From the NCBI RefSeq assembly GCF_000016185.1, contig NC_011420.2, positions 2,624,501 to 2,688,500 of the forward strand: a stretch of DNA of 64,000 nucleotides, given 5' to 3'. Numbering within the stretch: position 1 is the stretch's first letter; every line of letters begins with the position of its first letter. The notes beneath the pieces were generated by a model that saw only the letters and a program-made list of their open reading frames with translations, was not told the origin of the DNA and did not search any database. Both the position numbers and the translations under genes were made by a program. This document shows, one piece after another, positions 1-6,855 of this stretch. This DNA comes from Rhodospirillum centenum SW. GTDB lineage: Bacteria; Pseudomonadota; Alphaproteobacteria; Azospirillales; Azospirillaceae.

Positions 1-100
1 CGCCGCCCTGGCCGACCCGGCCGTGCAGAAGGCGGTGGAGGGCAAGCCGCTGCGCAAGGTCGTGGTGGTGCCCAACAGGATCGTCAATGTCGTCGTCTGA
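1..100 (+). CDS. leuS: Leucyl-tRNA synthetase, C-terminal end (partial)
   Basis: Only the last 32 codons are in the window, read in the frame starting at base 2 and ending with TGA at 98-100. The tail KVVVVPNRIVNVVV is typical of the C-terminal anticodon-binding/editing-side end of bacterial LeuS, which charges tRNA-Leu in the cytoplasm. The identification rests on this short tail and on the gene order leuS-lptE-holA, which is common in alphaproteobacteria. The first possible ATG of the next frame (87) overlaps the end of this gene, but the better ribosome-binding site for lptE lies downstream. Confidence 0.8.
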   Translation, partial: AALADPAVQKAVEGKPLRKVVVVPNRIVNVVV

Positions 101-140
101 GGCCGCGGCGCCGGCCACGTCTGAGGCTGCGGCGCCGGCA

Positions 141-154
141 GGAAGGGAAGGAGG
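141..154 (+). promoter_or_regulatory. Ribosome-binding site that sets the lptE start
   Basis: The purine run GGAAGGGAAGGAGG ends 7 bases before the ATG at 162. The earlier in-frame ATG at 87 has no comparable site and would add a low-complexity Ser/Ala-rich stretch ahead of the lipoprotein signal peptide. This favours initiation at 162. Confidence 0.75.
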
Positions 155-161
155 CTCCGGG

Positions 162-761
162 ATGCGCACCGTCCGTCATGGTGTCCGCCGTGCCGCCCCG
201 CGCGGCACCGGCTCCCGGCTCGCCGCCGCCGGCCTGCTGGTCCTGGCCCTGCCGGCGCTCGCGGCCTGCGGCTTCAAGCCCGTATACGGCGCCCGGTCGG
301 CGTCCGCCGTCGGCTCGGGCGCCCCGGCCTCGGTGCAGCTCAACCAGGTCTTCATCGACCCGCTGCCCGACCGCAGCGGGCAGGTCCTGCGCAACAAGCT
401 GATCGACCGGTTCTACCATGAGGGCCGGCCGTCCGATCCGGCCTACCGGCTGGCGATCCAGCTTGCCGCGCAGGAAGAGGACCTGGGCATCCGCCAGGAC
501 GCCACGGCCACCCGCGCCCGGCTGCGGCTTGTCGCCAGCTACGAGCTGATCGACAACCGCACCGGCCAGCCGGTCTACCGCACCTTCTCGCGCGCCATCA
601 TCAGCTACAACCTGCTGGAAGCGCAGTACGCGACGCTGGTGGCGCAGCAGGACGCCTACGACCGCGGCCTGACCCAGCTTGCGGACGAGATCCAGACGCG
701 GCTGGCCCTGTTCTTCGCGCGCGAGCCGGAGCCGGCGCCGGCCGCCGCATCCCCGGGCTGA
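162..761 (+). CDS. lptE: LPS-assembly lipoprotein LptE
   Basis: LptE is the outer-membrane lipoprotein that plugs the LptD barrel and helps insert lipopolysaccharide at the cell surface. From the ATG at 162 the protein is 199 aa. It has a basic N-terminus, a hydrophobic core and the lipobox LAAC with Cys36, followed by GFKPVYG, the usual start of mature alphaproteobacterial LptE. The rest (around residues 60-185) alternates short strands and helices as in the family, and the tail is Ala/Pro-rich. It lies between leuS and holA, as in many alphaproteobacteria, and holA follows 21 bases later, so the two are probably co-transcribed. An in-frame ATG at 87 would give 224 aa but lacks a good ribosome-binding site. 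Confidence 0.9.
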   Translation: MRTVRHGVRRAAPRGTGSRLAAAGLLVLALPALAACGFKPVYGARSASAVGSGAPASVQLNQVFIDPLPDRSGQVLRNKLIDRFYHEGRPSDPAYRLAIQLAAQEEDLGIRQDATATRARLRLVASYELIDNRTGQPVYRTFSRAIISYNLLEAQYATLVAQQDAYDRGLTQLADEIQTRLALFFAREPEPAPAAASPG

Positions 762-782
762 TCCGCGCCGGCGGCCCGCGCG

Positions 783-1820
783 ATGAAAATCCAGCCGAAG
801 AACGTCGAAGGCTTCCTCAAGCGGCCCCTGCCGCAGGTCCGGGCGGTGCTGTTCTACGGGCCGGATTCCGGGCTGGTGCGGGAGCGCGCGGCCCAGCTCT
901 GCCGCACGGTGGTGGAGGATTTGTCCGATCCCTTCCGGGTGGCGGAGCTGAAGTCCGACCAGATCGCGGCCGACCCGGCCCGCCTGCATGACGAGATGGC
1001 CGCCATCGCGCTGACCGGCGGCCGCCGTCTGGTCCGCCTCCGTGATGCCGAGGACGCGCTGGCCGCCGCCCTGGGCCGGCTGCTGAAGGACCTGCCGGCG
1101 GGCGACAGCCTGCTGGTGGTGGAGGCGGGCGATCTGGGCAAGGCGTCGAAGCTGCGCGCCCTGGCGGAGGAGGCGGACAGCGCCGCCGCCATCGCCTGCT
1201 ATGTCGAGGGGGAGGAGGAACTGGCCGGCACCGTCGCCCGCATCCTGGGCGAGCACGGGCTGGCGATCGACCCCGACGCCCGCGCCTGGCTGGCCGGCAA
1301 TCTGGTCGGCGACCGGGTGATGGCGCGCAACGAGATCGACAAGCTGGCGCTCTACATGGCGTCCGCCCCCAAGGGGGCGAAGGTGACGCTGGAGGACGTG
1401 CGCGCCGTGGTGGGCGACAGCGCCGCGCTGGAGCTGGAGGAACCGGCCCTGGCCGCGGCCGACGGCGACATGGCGGCGGTGGACCGCAGCCTGCGCCGGC
1501 TGTTCGCGGAGGGCACGGCCAGCGTCGCCCTGCTGCGCACCGCGCAGCGCCACTTCCAGCGCCTGCACATCGCCGTGGCCCACGTCGCCCGCGGCCAGAC
1601 CCCGCAGCAGGCGGTGAAGTCCCTGCGCCCGCCCGTCTTCTTCAAGATGGAGGCGCAGCTCACTTCACAGGTGCGGCGCTGGACCCTGCCGCTGCTGCAA
1701 CAGGCCCTGACCCGGCTGCTGGAGGCGGAGGCCGACTGCAAGCGCACCAACATGCCCGACGAGACGATCTGCGCCCGCGCCTTCTTCCAGCTCGCCCAGC
1801 TCGCCCGCCGCGGCGGCTGA
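783..1820 (+). CDS. holA: DNA polymerase III, delta subunit
   Basis: 345 aa, the usual length for HolA, the clamp-loader subunit that opens the beta sliding clamp during DNA replication. The N-terminus MKIQPKNVEGFL followed by AVLFYGPDSGLVRERA is the degenerate AAA+ P-loop-like region of delta, which does not hydrolyse ATP. The clamp-binding segment follows, then the helical C-terminal collar domain around residues 215-340 (motif LLRTAQRHFQRLH near residue 250). It sits 21 bases downstream of lptE on the same strand. A large tandem repeat begins 26 bases after its stop. Confidence 0.95.
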   Translation: MKIQPKNVEGFLKRPLPQVRAVLFYGPDSGLVRERAAQLCRTVVEDLSDPFRVAELKSDQIAADPARLHDEMAAIALTGGRRLVRLRDAEDALAAALGRLLKDLPAGDSLLVVEAGDLGKASKLRALAEEADSAAAIACYVEGEEELAGTVARILGEHGLAIDPDARAWLAGNLVGDRVMARNEIDKLALYMASAPKGAKVTLEDVRAVVGDSAALELEEPALAAADGDMAAVDRSLRRLFAEGTASVALLRTAQRHFQRLHIAVAHVARGQTPQQAVKSLRPPVFFKMEAQLTSQVRRWTLPLLQQALTRLLEAEADCKRTNMPDETICARAFFQLAQLARRGG

Positions 1821-1846
1821 CCCCGGCGCTCTCCCGCCGCGCCGGT

Positions 1847-2068
1847 CAGGCGCGTGACGCCAGGCCGCCGGACGCGGCGCCGGCGCCTGAGGACAAGGGA
1901 AAATCCAGGGCCGCGACCGCGGCCCCGCGCCGGGCAGGCGCGTGAAGCCAAGCCGCCGGAGGCGGCGCCGGCGCCTGAGGACAGGGGAAAGCCAGGGCCG
2001 CGACCGCGGCCCCGCGCCGGGCAGGCGCGTGAAGCCAAGCCGCCGGAGGCGGCGCCGGCGCCTGAGGA
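1847..2068. repeat. Tandem repeat, 87-88 bp unit, about 2.5 copies
   Basis: Units begin with CAGGCGCGTGA at 1847, 1935 and 2022 (spacing 88 and 87). Copies 2 and 3 are nearly identical; copy 1 carries several substitutions. Each unit contains a 43-base segment (1935-1977 and 2022-2064 in the better copies) that starts CAGGCGC and ends GCGCCTG, with an inner CCGCCGGAGGCGG, so it can fold into a hairpin. The linker carries the near-palindrome GGCCGCGACCGCGGCC. No convincing protein is encoded here. It lies between convergent genes (holA and the 74-aa gene), so a termination role is possible. Confidence 0.85.
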
Positions 2069-2075
2069 ACACGAA

Positions 2076-2300
2076 CTAAGACAACAGATTCATCGTCGGG
2101 TCCGGCGGCGGCGGCGGCTCGGCCGCGGCGGCGACGCCCTTCGCAACCTCCGCCGCCGCGGCACGCAGATCCACGGTATGCCCGTCCGCGCCCAGATGCA
2201 CCCGGCAGGCGGCATCCCCCAGGGCCACGATCAGGCTGACCAGACGCGGGTTCAGCCAGACCTCGCGCCCCGCGCTGTCCTTGTAGTTCACGAACTCCAT
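2076..2300 (-). CDS. Small conserved-type protein, function unknown (74 aa)
   Basis: Starts at the ATG at 2300, preceded by GGGAGG. The sequence begins MEFVNYKDSAGREVWLNPRLV, then a hydrophobic/Ala-rich middle, and ends with a Pro-rich tail PPPPPDPTMNLLS. The pattern of an N-terminal F/Y-x-x-x-x-G-x-x-x-W-x-N-P-x-L-V strand followed by a short V-x-L-G-x-D-G-x-x-V-D-L segment resembles the small FlbD-like fold of about 60-75 residues, but that is weak and I would not assign a function. Its start lies inside the 3' end of the upstream membrane-protein gene (13-base overlap), which suggests translational coupling. Confidence 0.65.
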   Translation of the reverse strand: MEFVNYKDSAGREVWLNPRLVSLIVALGDAACRVHLGADGHTVDLRAAAAEVAKGVAAAAEPPPPPDPTMNLLS

Positions 2301-2845
2301 GCGGCCTCCCGCTGCGGGGTTCCGGTTCCGCTGGATACCGCGCGGCGGCGCGGGCGGGGCGCCGGCCGGTCCGCGACCAGGGCGGTGGCGGCCCCCCAGA
2401 CGACATGGGCCGCCAGCATCAGCGCCACCCGCCGGCCGGAATGCCGGGTCGCGGGCGGCAGGAGGCCCAGGGCCGGAATCCAGCCCAGATAGCTGCCGGC
2501 CCAGACCGCCAGCCCGAAAGCGGCGCCGGAGCCCGGCCCCGGTCCGACCGCCCGGCGCCACAGCGGATAGGCCGCTCCGGTGGCGGCCCCGTAGCCGAAA
2601 TGCGCGCCCAGGGTCAGGCTGCGCTTCACCATCCCGTCCTCCGGCCAGGGCAGGCCGCTGCGGCGCAGCACCTGCCGGGTCAGGGGCCGCGGCGGCAGCG
2701 GCGCCTGCTCCGCCGCCGGCAGGGCTGCATGCAGGGCCGTCATCGCCAGCGTCATCGGCGCCGTGGCCGCGAAGCCCGCGACCGCTCCGGCCGCCAGCAT
2801 CTCCAGGGCCGTTTCCTGGGCCGTTCCGTTCCGTGTCTCCGCCAT
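2288..2845 (-). CDS. Predicted multi-pass membrane protein (YagU/DUF1440-like)
   Basis: 185 aa from the ATG at 2845. It begins MAETRNGTAQETALEMLAAGAVAGFAATAPMTLAMTALH, a small-residue-rich helix with a Met/Thr pattern seen in YagU/DUF1440-type inner-membrane proteins. Further apolar segments follow around residues 85-110, 115-130 and 140-160; the tail is basic and Arg-rich. The function of this family is not established. It overlaps the following 74-aa gene by 13 bases. The 261 bases between this gene and the divergent Hsp70 gene must hold both promoters, but I could not pick a convincing -35/-10 pair there. Confidence 0.7.
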   Translation of the reverse strand: MAETRNGTAQETALEMLAAGAVAGFAATAPMTLAMTALHAALPAAEQAPLPPRPLTRQVLRRSGLPWPEDGMVKRSLTLGAHFGYGAATGAAYPLWRRAVGPGPGSGAAFGLAVWAGSYLGWIPALGLLPPATRHSGRRVALMLAAHVVWGAATALVADRPAPRPRRRAVSSGTGTPQREAAWSS

Positions 2846-3106
2846 GTCGTCCGCCTCCGGCTCCGTTCTCTCCTGCCATGGGGAACACCCGCACCCCGGG
2901 GTTCGTTGCAGGCCGGGCCACGCGACCTTGACCGGCGGCACGCCCGCGCGTAGAACCCGCTCCCCCGCGCCGGGTCCCCCTTTCCGCCGGGCGCCTGGTT
3001 CCGTCGCCGTCCACCAGGCCCCGCTGCCGCAACGGCATTCCCGTTGCGGTCCGCCGGCGCGCGTGCCTTGCTGGTGAAGCGACAGCGCGACCCGAGGAAG
3101 ACACCC

Positions 3107-4408
3107 ATGCGAACGGATTGCGCCGCCGGCTGCTGCGGCCTGGATTTCGGCACCTCCAACTCCACCCTGGGCACGCTGGTGGGCAACCGGATCGAGTTGG
3201 TGCCGCTGGAGAACGGGGAGCCGACCCTGCCCAGCGCGCTGTTCTTCGATTTCGAGGCGCACCGGCCCCGTTTCGGCCGCGCCGCCGTCGCGGCCTATGT
3301 CGCGGGGGTCGAGGGGCGGCTGATGCGCTCGCTGAAGTCCGTGCTGGGCACCGGGCTGATCGACGAGGACACCCAGCTCCTGAGCCGCCGCATCGGCTTC
3401 CGCGAGGTGATCGGGCTGCTGGTCGGGCACGTCAGGAGCACGGCCGAGGCCGCCGCCGGCCGCCCGCTGGACAGCGTTGTCCATGGCCGGCCGGTGCATT
3501 TCGTGGACGGCGATCCGGCGGCGGACGCGCGGGCCGAGACGGCGCTGGCGGACATCGCCCGCGCCGCCGGCTTCCGCCATGTCTCCTTCCAGTACGAGCC
3601 GATCGCCGCCGCCCTGTCCTATGAGAGCACGGTGGGGCGGGAGCAGGTGGCCCTGATCGCCGACATCGGCGGCGGCACCTCCGACGTCTCCATCGTCCGC
3701 ATCGGGCCGGACCGGGCCGGCCGCCCCGACCGGGCCGACGACATCCTGGCCAACGGCGGCGTCCGGCTGGGCGGCACCGACTTCGACCGGCTGCTGAGCC
3801 TGGAGACGCTGATGCCGGCGCTGGGCTACCGCGCACCGCTGCGGACCAAGGGCCTGCTGACGCCGAACCACTGGTACGTGGACCTCGCCACCTGGTCCAA
3901 GATCAACTTCCTCTACGTGCCCTCCGTGCTGGCCGCGGTGCGGCGGCTGGAGCCGGAGGCCGTGACGCCGGCGCTGCTGCGCCGGCTGGCGACGGTGCTG
4001 GAGCACCATCTGGGCCATGCCCTGGCGATCAAGGCGGAAGGGGCGAAGATCGAGCTGTCCGGCGGCCGGTCGGTGGAGATCGACCTGGACGCGGTGGAGG
4101 CCGGCCTGACCGTGCCGGCCTCGCGCGGGCAGCTCGTCACCGCCATCGCGGAGCCGGTGGCGCGGCTGGGGGCGCTGGTGCGCGACTGTCTGGCCCAGGC
4201 CGGGCTGCGACCGGAGCAGGTGAACGCCGTCTTCCTGACCGGCGGTTCCACCCTGCTGCCGGCCGTGCGCGGCGCCATCCTGGCCGAGCTGCCGGCGGCG
4301 GAGCCGGTGGAGGGCGATAAGTTCGGCGCCGTCGGGCACGGGCTGGCGCTGGAGGCGGCACGGCGCTACGGCGGCCTGCCGGCGGATACGGCCGGGCTGG
4401 TCGCATGA
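3107..4408 (+). CDS. yegD: YegD-type Hsp70 family protein
   Basis: 433 aa, close to the 450 aa of E. coli YegD. The actin-fold ATPase signatures are present: phosphate-1 loop GLDFGTSNSTLG (residues 11-22), phosphate-2 ADIGGGTSDVSI (around 185-196) and adenosine motif FLTGGSTLLPAV (around 376-387). The substrate-binding domain of DnaK is absent, as in the YegD branch, whose cellular job is unclear. The start at 3107 follows GAGGAAG; an in-frame ATG at 3044 lacks such a site. The stop overlaps the start of a helix-turn-helix gene (ATGA), so both are made together. An unusual CCGLDFGTSN places two Cys just before the nucleotide loop. Confidence 0.85.
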   Translation: MRTDCAAGCCGLDFGTSNSTLGTLVGNRIELVPLENGEPTLPSALFFDFEAHRPRFGRAAVAAYVAGVEGRLMRSLKSVLGTGLIDEDTQLLSRRIGFREVIGLLVGHVRSTAEAAAGRPLDSVVHGRPVHFVDGDPAADARAETALADIARAAGFRHVSFQYEPIAAALSYESTVGREQVALIADIGGGTSDVSIVRIGPDRAGRPDRADDILANGGVRLGGTDFDRLLSLETLMPALGYRAPLRTKGLLTPNHWYVDLATWSKINFLYVPSVLAAVRRLEPEAVTPALLRRLATVLEHHLGHALAIKAEGAKIELSGGRSVEIDLDAVEAGLTVPASRGQLVTAIAEPVARLGALVRDCLAQAGLRPEQVNAVFLTGGSTLLPAVRGAILAELPAAEPVEGDKFGAVGHGLALEAARRYGGLPADTAGLVA

Positions 4409-4809
4409 CCCCGTTCGGCGCCCGCATCCGCCGCCTGCGCGAGGCGCGCGGCATCCAGCTCAAGCGGATGGCCGCGGACCTGGAGATCTCCTCGGCCTAT
4501 CTCTCGGCCCTGGAGCACGGCCACAAGGGCCTGCCCTCGCCCATGCTGGTGCGCCAGATCTGCACCTATTTCGGCATCATCTGGGACGAGGCGGAGGCGC
4601 TGGAACGGCTGGCCGCCCTGTCCGACCCGCGCGTGGTGGTGGACACGGCCGGCCTGACCCCGGACCACACCCTGGCCGCCAACCTGCTGGCCCGGCGCAT
4701 CGCGCACCTGACCCCGGCCGAGCTGGAGCGGCTGCTGGCCCTGCTGGGCGGCGTGCCGCCCGAGGCCCGCCCCGACGCCCCCCTGCCGGAGCCGGACGGG
4801 CAGGCGTAG
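4405..4809 (+). CDS. XRE-family helix-turn-helix regulator
   Basis: 134 aa. The N-terminal 65 residues form an XRE/Cro-C1 HTH: MTPFGARIRRLREARGIQLKRMAADLEISSAYLSALEHGHKGLPSPMLVRQIC, with the recognition helix around SSAYLSALEHG. The C-terminal part (LTPAELERLLALLGG near residue 100) is helical and probably mediates dimerisation or ligand response. Its ATG overlaps the stop of the yegD-like gene by four bases, so the chaperone-like ATPase and the DNA-binding protein are translationally coupled. The target genes cannot be told from the sequence. Confidence 0.85.
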   Translation: MTPFGARIRRLREARGIQLKRMAADLEISSAYLSALEHGHKGLPSPMLVRQICTYFGIIWDEAEALERLAALSDPRVVVDTAGLTPDHTLAANLLARRIAHLTPAELERLLALLGGVPPEARPDAPLPEPDGQA

Positions 4810-5036
4810 GGGCTGCCCCGGCGACCATCCGGCCGCTCCCGGGCGACGCGCGGTCGCCCTCTGCCGTGCCGGCTTCCCCGACGGCGCCCGTGACGTTAGA
4901 GTTGCGCGGGCTGTGTGCCCGTCGATCAGCGGTCTTCCGTTGTGTCGGCGTTCCGCCGCCCTCCGGGCGTTTCCGTCCGGCGTGGCTTTCGTAAAGGAAC
5001 GAACCCCCTCGTCTTCGAGCAACGGATTTCCATATC

Positions 5037-5531
5037 ATGGCCTCTACGACCGACAGCGCCGGAATCGCCGACATGCCCTCCCGCCTCGAACAGCTCTGCA
5101 TCCAGAAGGGCCTGAAGATGACGGAGCAGCGCCGTGTCATCAGCCGGGTCCTCTCCGATTCGACCGACCATCCCGACGTGGAGCAGGTCTACCGCCGCGC
5201 CATCGAGATCGATCCGCACATCTCGATCGCCACCGTCTACCGCACGATGCGCCTGTTCGAAGAGGCGAACGTGATCGAGCGGCTGGATTTCGGCGACGGC
5301 CGCGCCCGCTACGAGGAGAACCGGGACGAGCACCACCACCACCTGATCGACGTGCAGTCGGGGGAGGTGGTGGAGTTCACGAACGAGGAGATGGAGCGGC
5401 TGAAGGAACGCATCGCCGATGAGCTGGGTTATGAGCTGATCGGCCATCGGCTGGAGCTGTACGGCGTCCGCAAGGACCGGGCGAAGTCGATGAAGACCTC
5501 CTTCAAGCCGCAGCTCCCCCGGACCGAGTGA
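5037..5531 (+). CDS. fur: Fur-family metalloregulator (Fur/Mur type)
   Basis: 164 aa. Fur-family repressors bind Fe2+ or Mn2+ and control metal uptake. The winged helix covers roughly residues 15-95 (MTEQRRVISRVL, HPDVEQVYRRAI, ISIATVYRTMRLFEEANVI). The metal-binding and dimerisation domain carries DEHHHHLIDVQSGEVVEF, the His-rich regulatory site, and ends GYELIGHRLELYGVRKD. There is no C-terminal CxxC zinc site, and the sequence GDGRARYEEN looks more like alphaproteobacterial Fur/Mur than Irr. An internal ATG at 5073 (MPSRLEQ) is an alternative start. A Cys-rich small gene follows 10 bases after the stop and may be co-transcribed. Confidence 0.9.
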   Translation: MASTTDSAGIADMPSRLEQLCIQKGLKMTEQRRVISRVLSDSTDHPDVEQVYRRAIEIDPHISIATVYRTMRLFEEANVIERLDFGDGRARYEENRDEHHHHLIDVQSGEVVEFTNEEMERLKERIADELGYELIGHRLELYGVRKDRAKSMKTSFKPQLPRTE

Positions 5532-5541
5532 GGCGTCTTCC

Positions 5542-5751
5542 GTGTGCTGTGAGAACAACCCGGGCGACGGTTCCTGCTGCCGCTCCGCCGTGGTCCGCGC
5601 CTTCCGCGAGATGCGGGCCTGCGGCCAGCCCGACCGTTACTGCTTCGAAGCGGCGGTGACGGTCTTCCGCTGGCACCATCCCGAGACACCCGAACCGCAG
5701 GCGACCACCATCGTCAGCACCTGGGTGGAGCCGCCGCCCCGCTGGCACTGA
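5542..5751 (+). CDS. Cys-rich small protein downstream of fur (69 aa)
   Basis: Begins with GTG at 5542, 10 bases after the fur stop. The protein starts MCCENNPGDGSCCRSAVVRAFREMRACGQ and has six Cys (two CC pairs plus two singles) in the first 35 residues, then an aromatic/His segment (VFRWHHPE) and a Thr-rich strand (QATTIVSTWVEPP). I do not recognise a named family. Paired cysteines next to a metalloregulator suggest metal or iron-sulfur handling, but that is inference from position. The clean composition and tight spacing argue that it is a real gene. Confidence 0.6.
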   Translation: MCCENNPGDGSCCRSAVVRAFREMRACGQPDRYCFEAAVTVFRWHHPETPEPQATTIVSTWVEPPPRWH

Positions 5752-5801
5752 GACGTCCGCGGGGCTGACTGACGCCCGCCACCATGCCGGCGGCTCAGGA
5801 G

Positions 5802-5840
5802 CGGTCGTCAGGGGCGATCGTCAGGGGCGATCGTCAGGGG
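5802..5840. repeat. Three tandem 13-bp units spanning the 3' end of the diguanylate cyclase gene
   Basis: The unit CG(A/G)TCGTCAGGGG occurs three times in direct succession, and a fourth partial unit continues to about 5846. The stop codon of the minus-strand gene (TCA at 5834-5836) lies inside the last full unit, so the repeat duplicates the end of the coding sequence and its stop. Confidence 0.8.
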
Positions 5841-6781
5841 CGGTCGGGGGACCCTGTCTCCGGACCGGCCAGCACCACCCGGTTGCGCCCGGCCCGCTTC
5901 GCCTCGTAGAGCGCGCGGTCCGCGATGGAGGGCAGGTCCTCCGGATGCACCGTCAGGTCCGCCTCGGCCACGCCGAAGCTGGCGGTGACGGAGATGCTGC
6001 GGCCGTCCGCGATCAGCACCTGCTGCGCCGCGATGTCGGCGCGCAGCCGCTCCAGCACCCCCGCCCCTTCGGTCAGGCTGGCGTCCTTCAGCAGGATCAG
6101 GATCTCTTCTCCGCCCAGGCGGAAGGCCTCGTCGAAGTTGCGGATGCCGCGGTTCACGGCGCCCGCCGTGGCGACCAGCACGCGGTCGCCGGCATCGTGG
6201 CCGTAGGTGTCGTTCACCGACTTGAAGCGGTCCAGGTCGCACAGCGCGATGCAGAAGGGCCGGCCGGTGCGGCGGAAGCGGTTCATCTCCCGCTCCAGTT
6301 CCTCATAGAGGCCGGTGCGGTTGCGCAGGCCGGTCAGCGGGTCGATGCTGCTGCCGGCGGCGCCGAAGGCGCGCTCGATCCGGCGGCACTGCGCCATGAA
6401 CTCCTCGAATCTCTCGGCCACGGCGGCATAGGAGTCCAGCGTCGGCGGGTCGCCCTCGGCCGCGCGCATCAGCACCAGCCGGGCCAGCCGGTGGAGTTGC
6501 TCGTGCAGCCCGACCAGCCGGTCGATGGCGGGCTGGTGGCTCAGCTCGGCATCCTTGGCCTCGCGCACCCACTGCACGAAGGCGGTCGGCATCGCCAGCG
6601 CCTCGGCCGGCAGCCGCGCCTCGCGCCAGAAGAAGGCGGCCCGGTGCCAGCGCCCGATCCAGCGCAGATGCTCGTCCACCACCGTTCCCAGGGTGGGGGC
6701 GGAAAGCTGACGCTCCGCCACCGTCGCGGACGGAGCGTGGGGGGGCGGGGGGATGGCAGACGGGGCGATGGCGGTGGGCAT
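5834..6781 (-). CDS. CZB-GGDEF diguanylate cyclase (DgcZ-like)
   Basis: 315 aa. Residues 30-105 resemble a chemoreceptor zinc-binding (CZB) domain as in E. coli DgcZ: H38-x-x-W41, TAFVQW at 66-71 and H93-x-x-x-H97. The usual zinc-ligand Cys of the C-x-F-G-x-W motif is Thr66 here. Residues 146-310 form the GGDEF domain (DPLTGLRNR; LCDLDRFKSVNDTYGHDAGD with metal-binding Asp182; signature RLGGEEI at 221-227), which makes cyclic di-GMP from two GTP. The signature is GGEEI rather than GG[D/E]EF, so activity is likely but not certain. No transmembrane segment is visible. The C-terminus LAGPETGSPDRP runs into a short tandem repeat. Confidence 0.88.
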   Translation of the reverse strand: MPTAIAPSAIPPPPHAPSATVAERQLSAPTLGTVVDEHLRWIGRWHRAAFFWREARLPAEALAMPTAFVQWVREAKDAELSHQPAIDRLVGLHEQLHRLARLVLMRAAEGDPPTLDSYAAVAERFEEFMAQCRRIERAFGAAGSSIDPLTGLRNRTGLYEELEREMNRFRRTGRPFCIALCDLDRFKSVNDTYGHDAGDRVLVATAGAVNRGIRNFDEAFRLGGEEILILLKDASLTEGAGVLERLRADIAAQQVLIADGRSISVTASFGVAEADLTVHPEDLPSIADRALYEAKRAGRNRVVLAGPETGSPDRP

Positions 6782-6855
6782 CGGAAGGGGTTCCCGCCGG
6801 GACGGCGATACCCCTTCAGATGTAGCGCACTTCGCTCACGGCTTCACCCTCCGGT

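Noticed and set aside
87-161. N-terminal extension of LptE from the ATG at 87
   Set aside because: It would add a Ser/Ala-rich stretch ahead of the lipoprotein signal, and the strong ribosome-binding site is at 141-154.
1847-2068. CRISPR array or repeat protein
   Set aside because: Only 2.5 units with near-identical sequence throughout and no open frame with a start.
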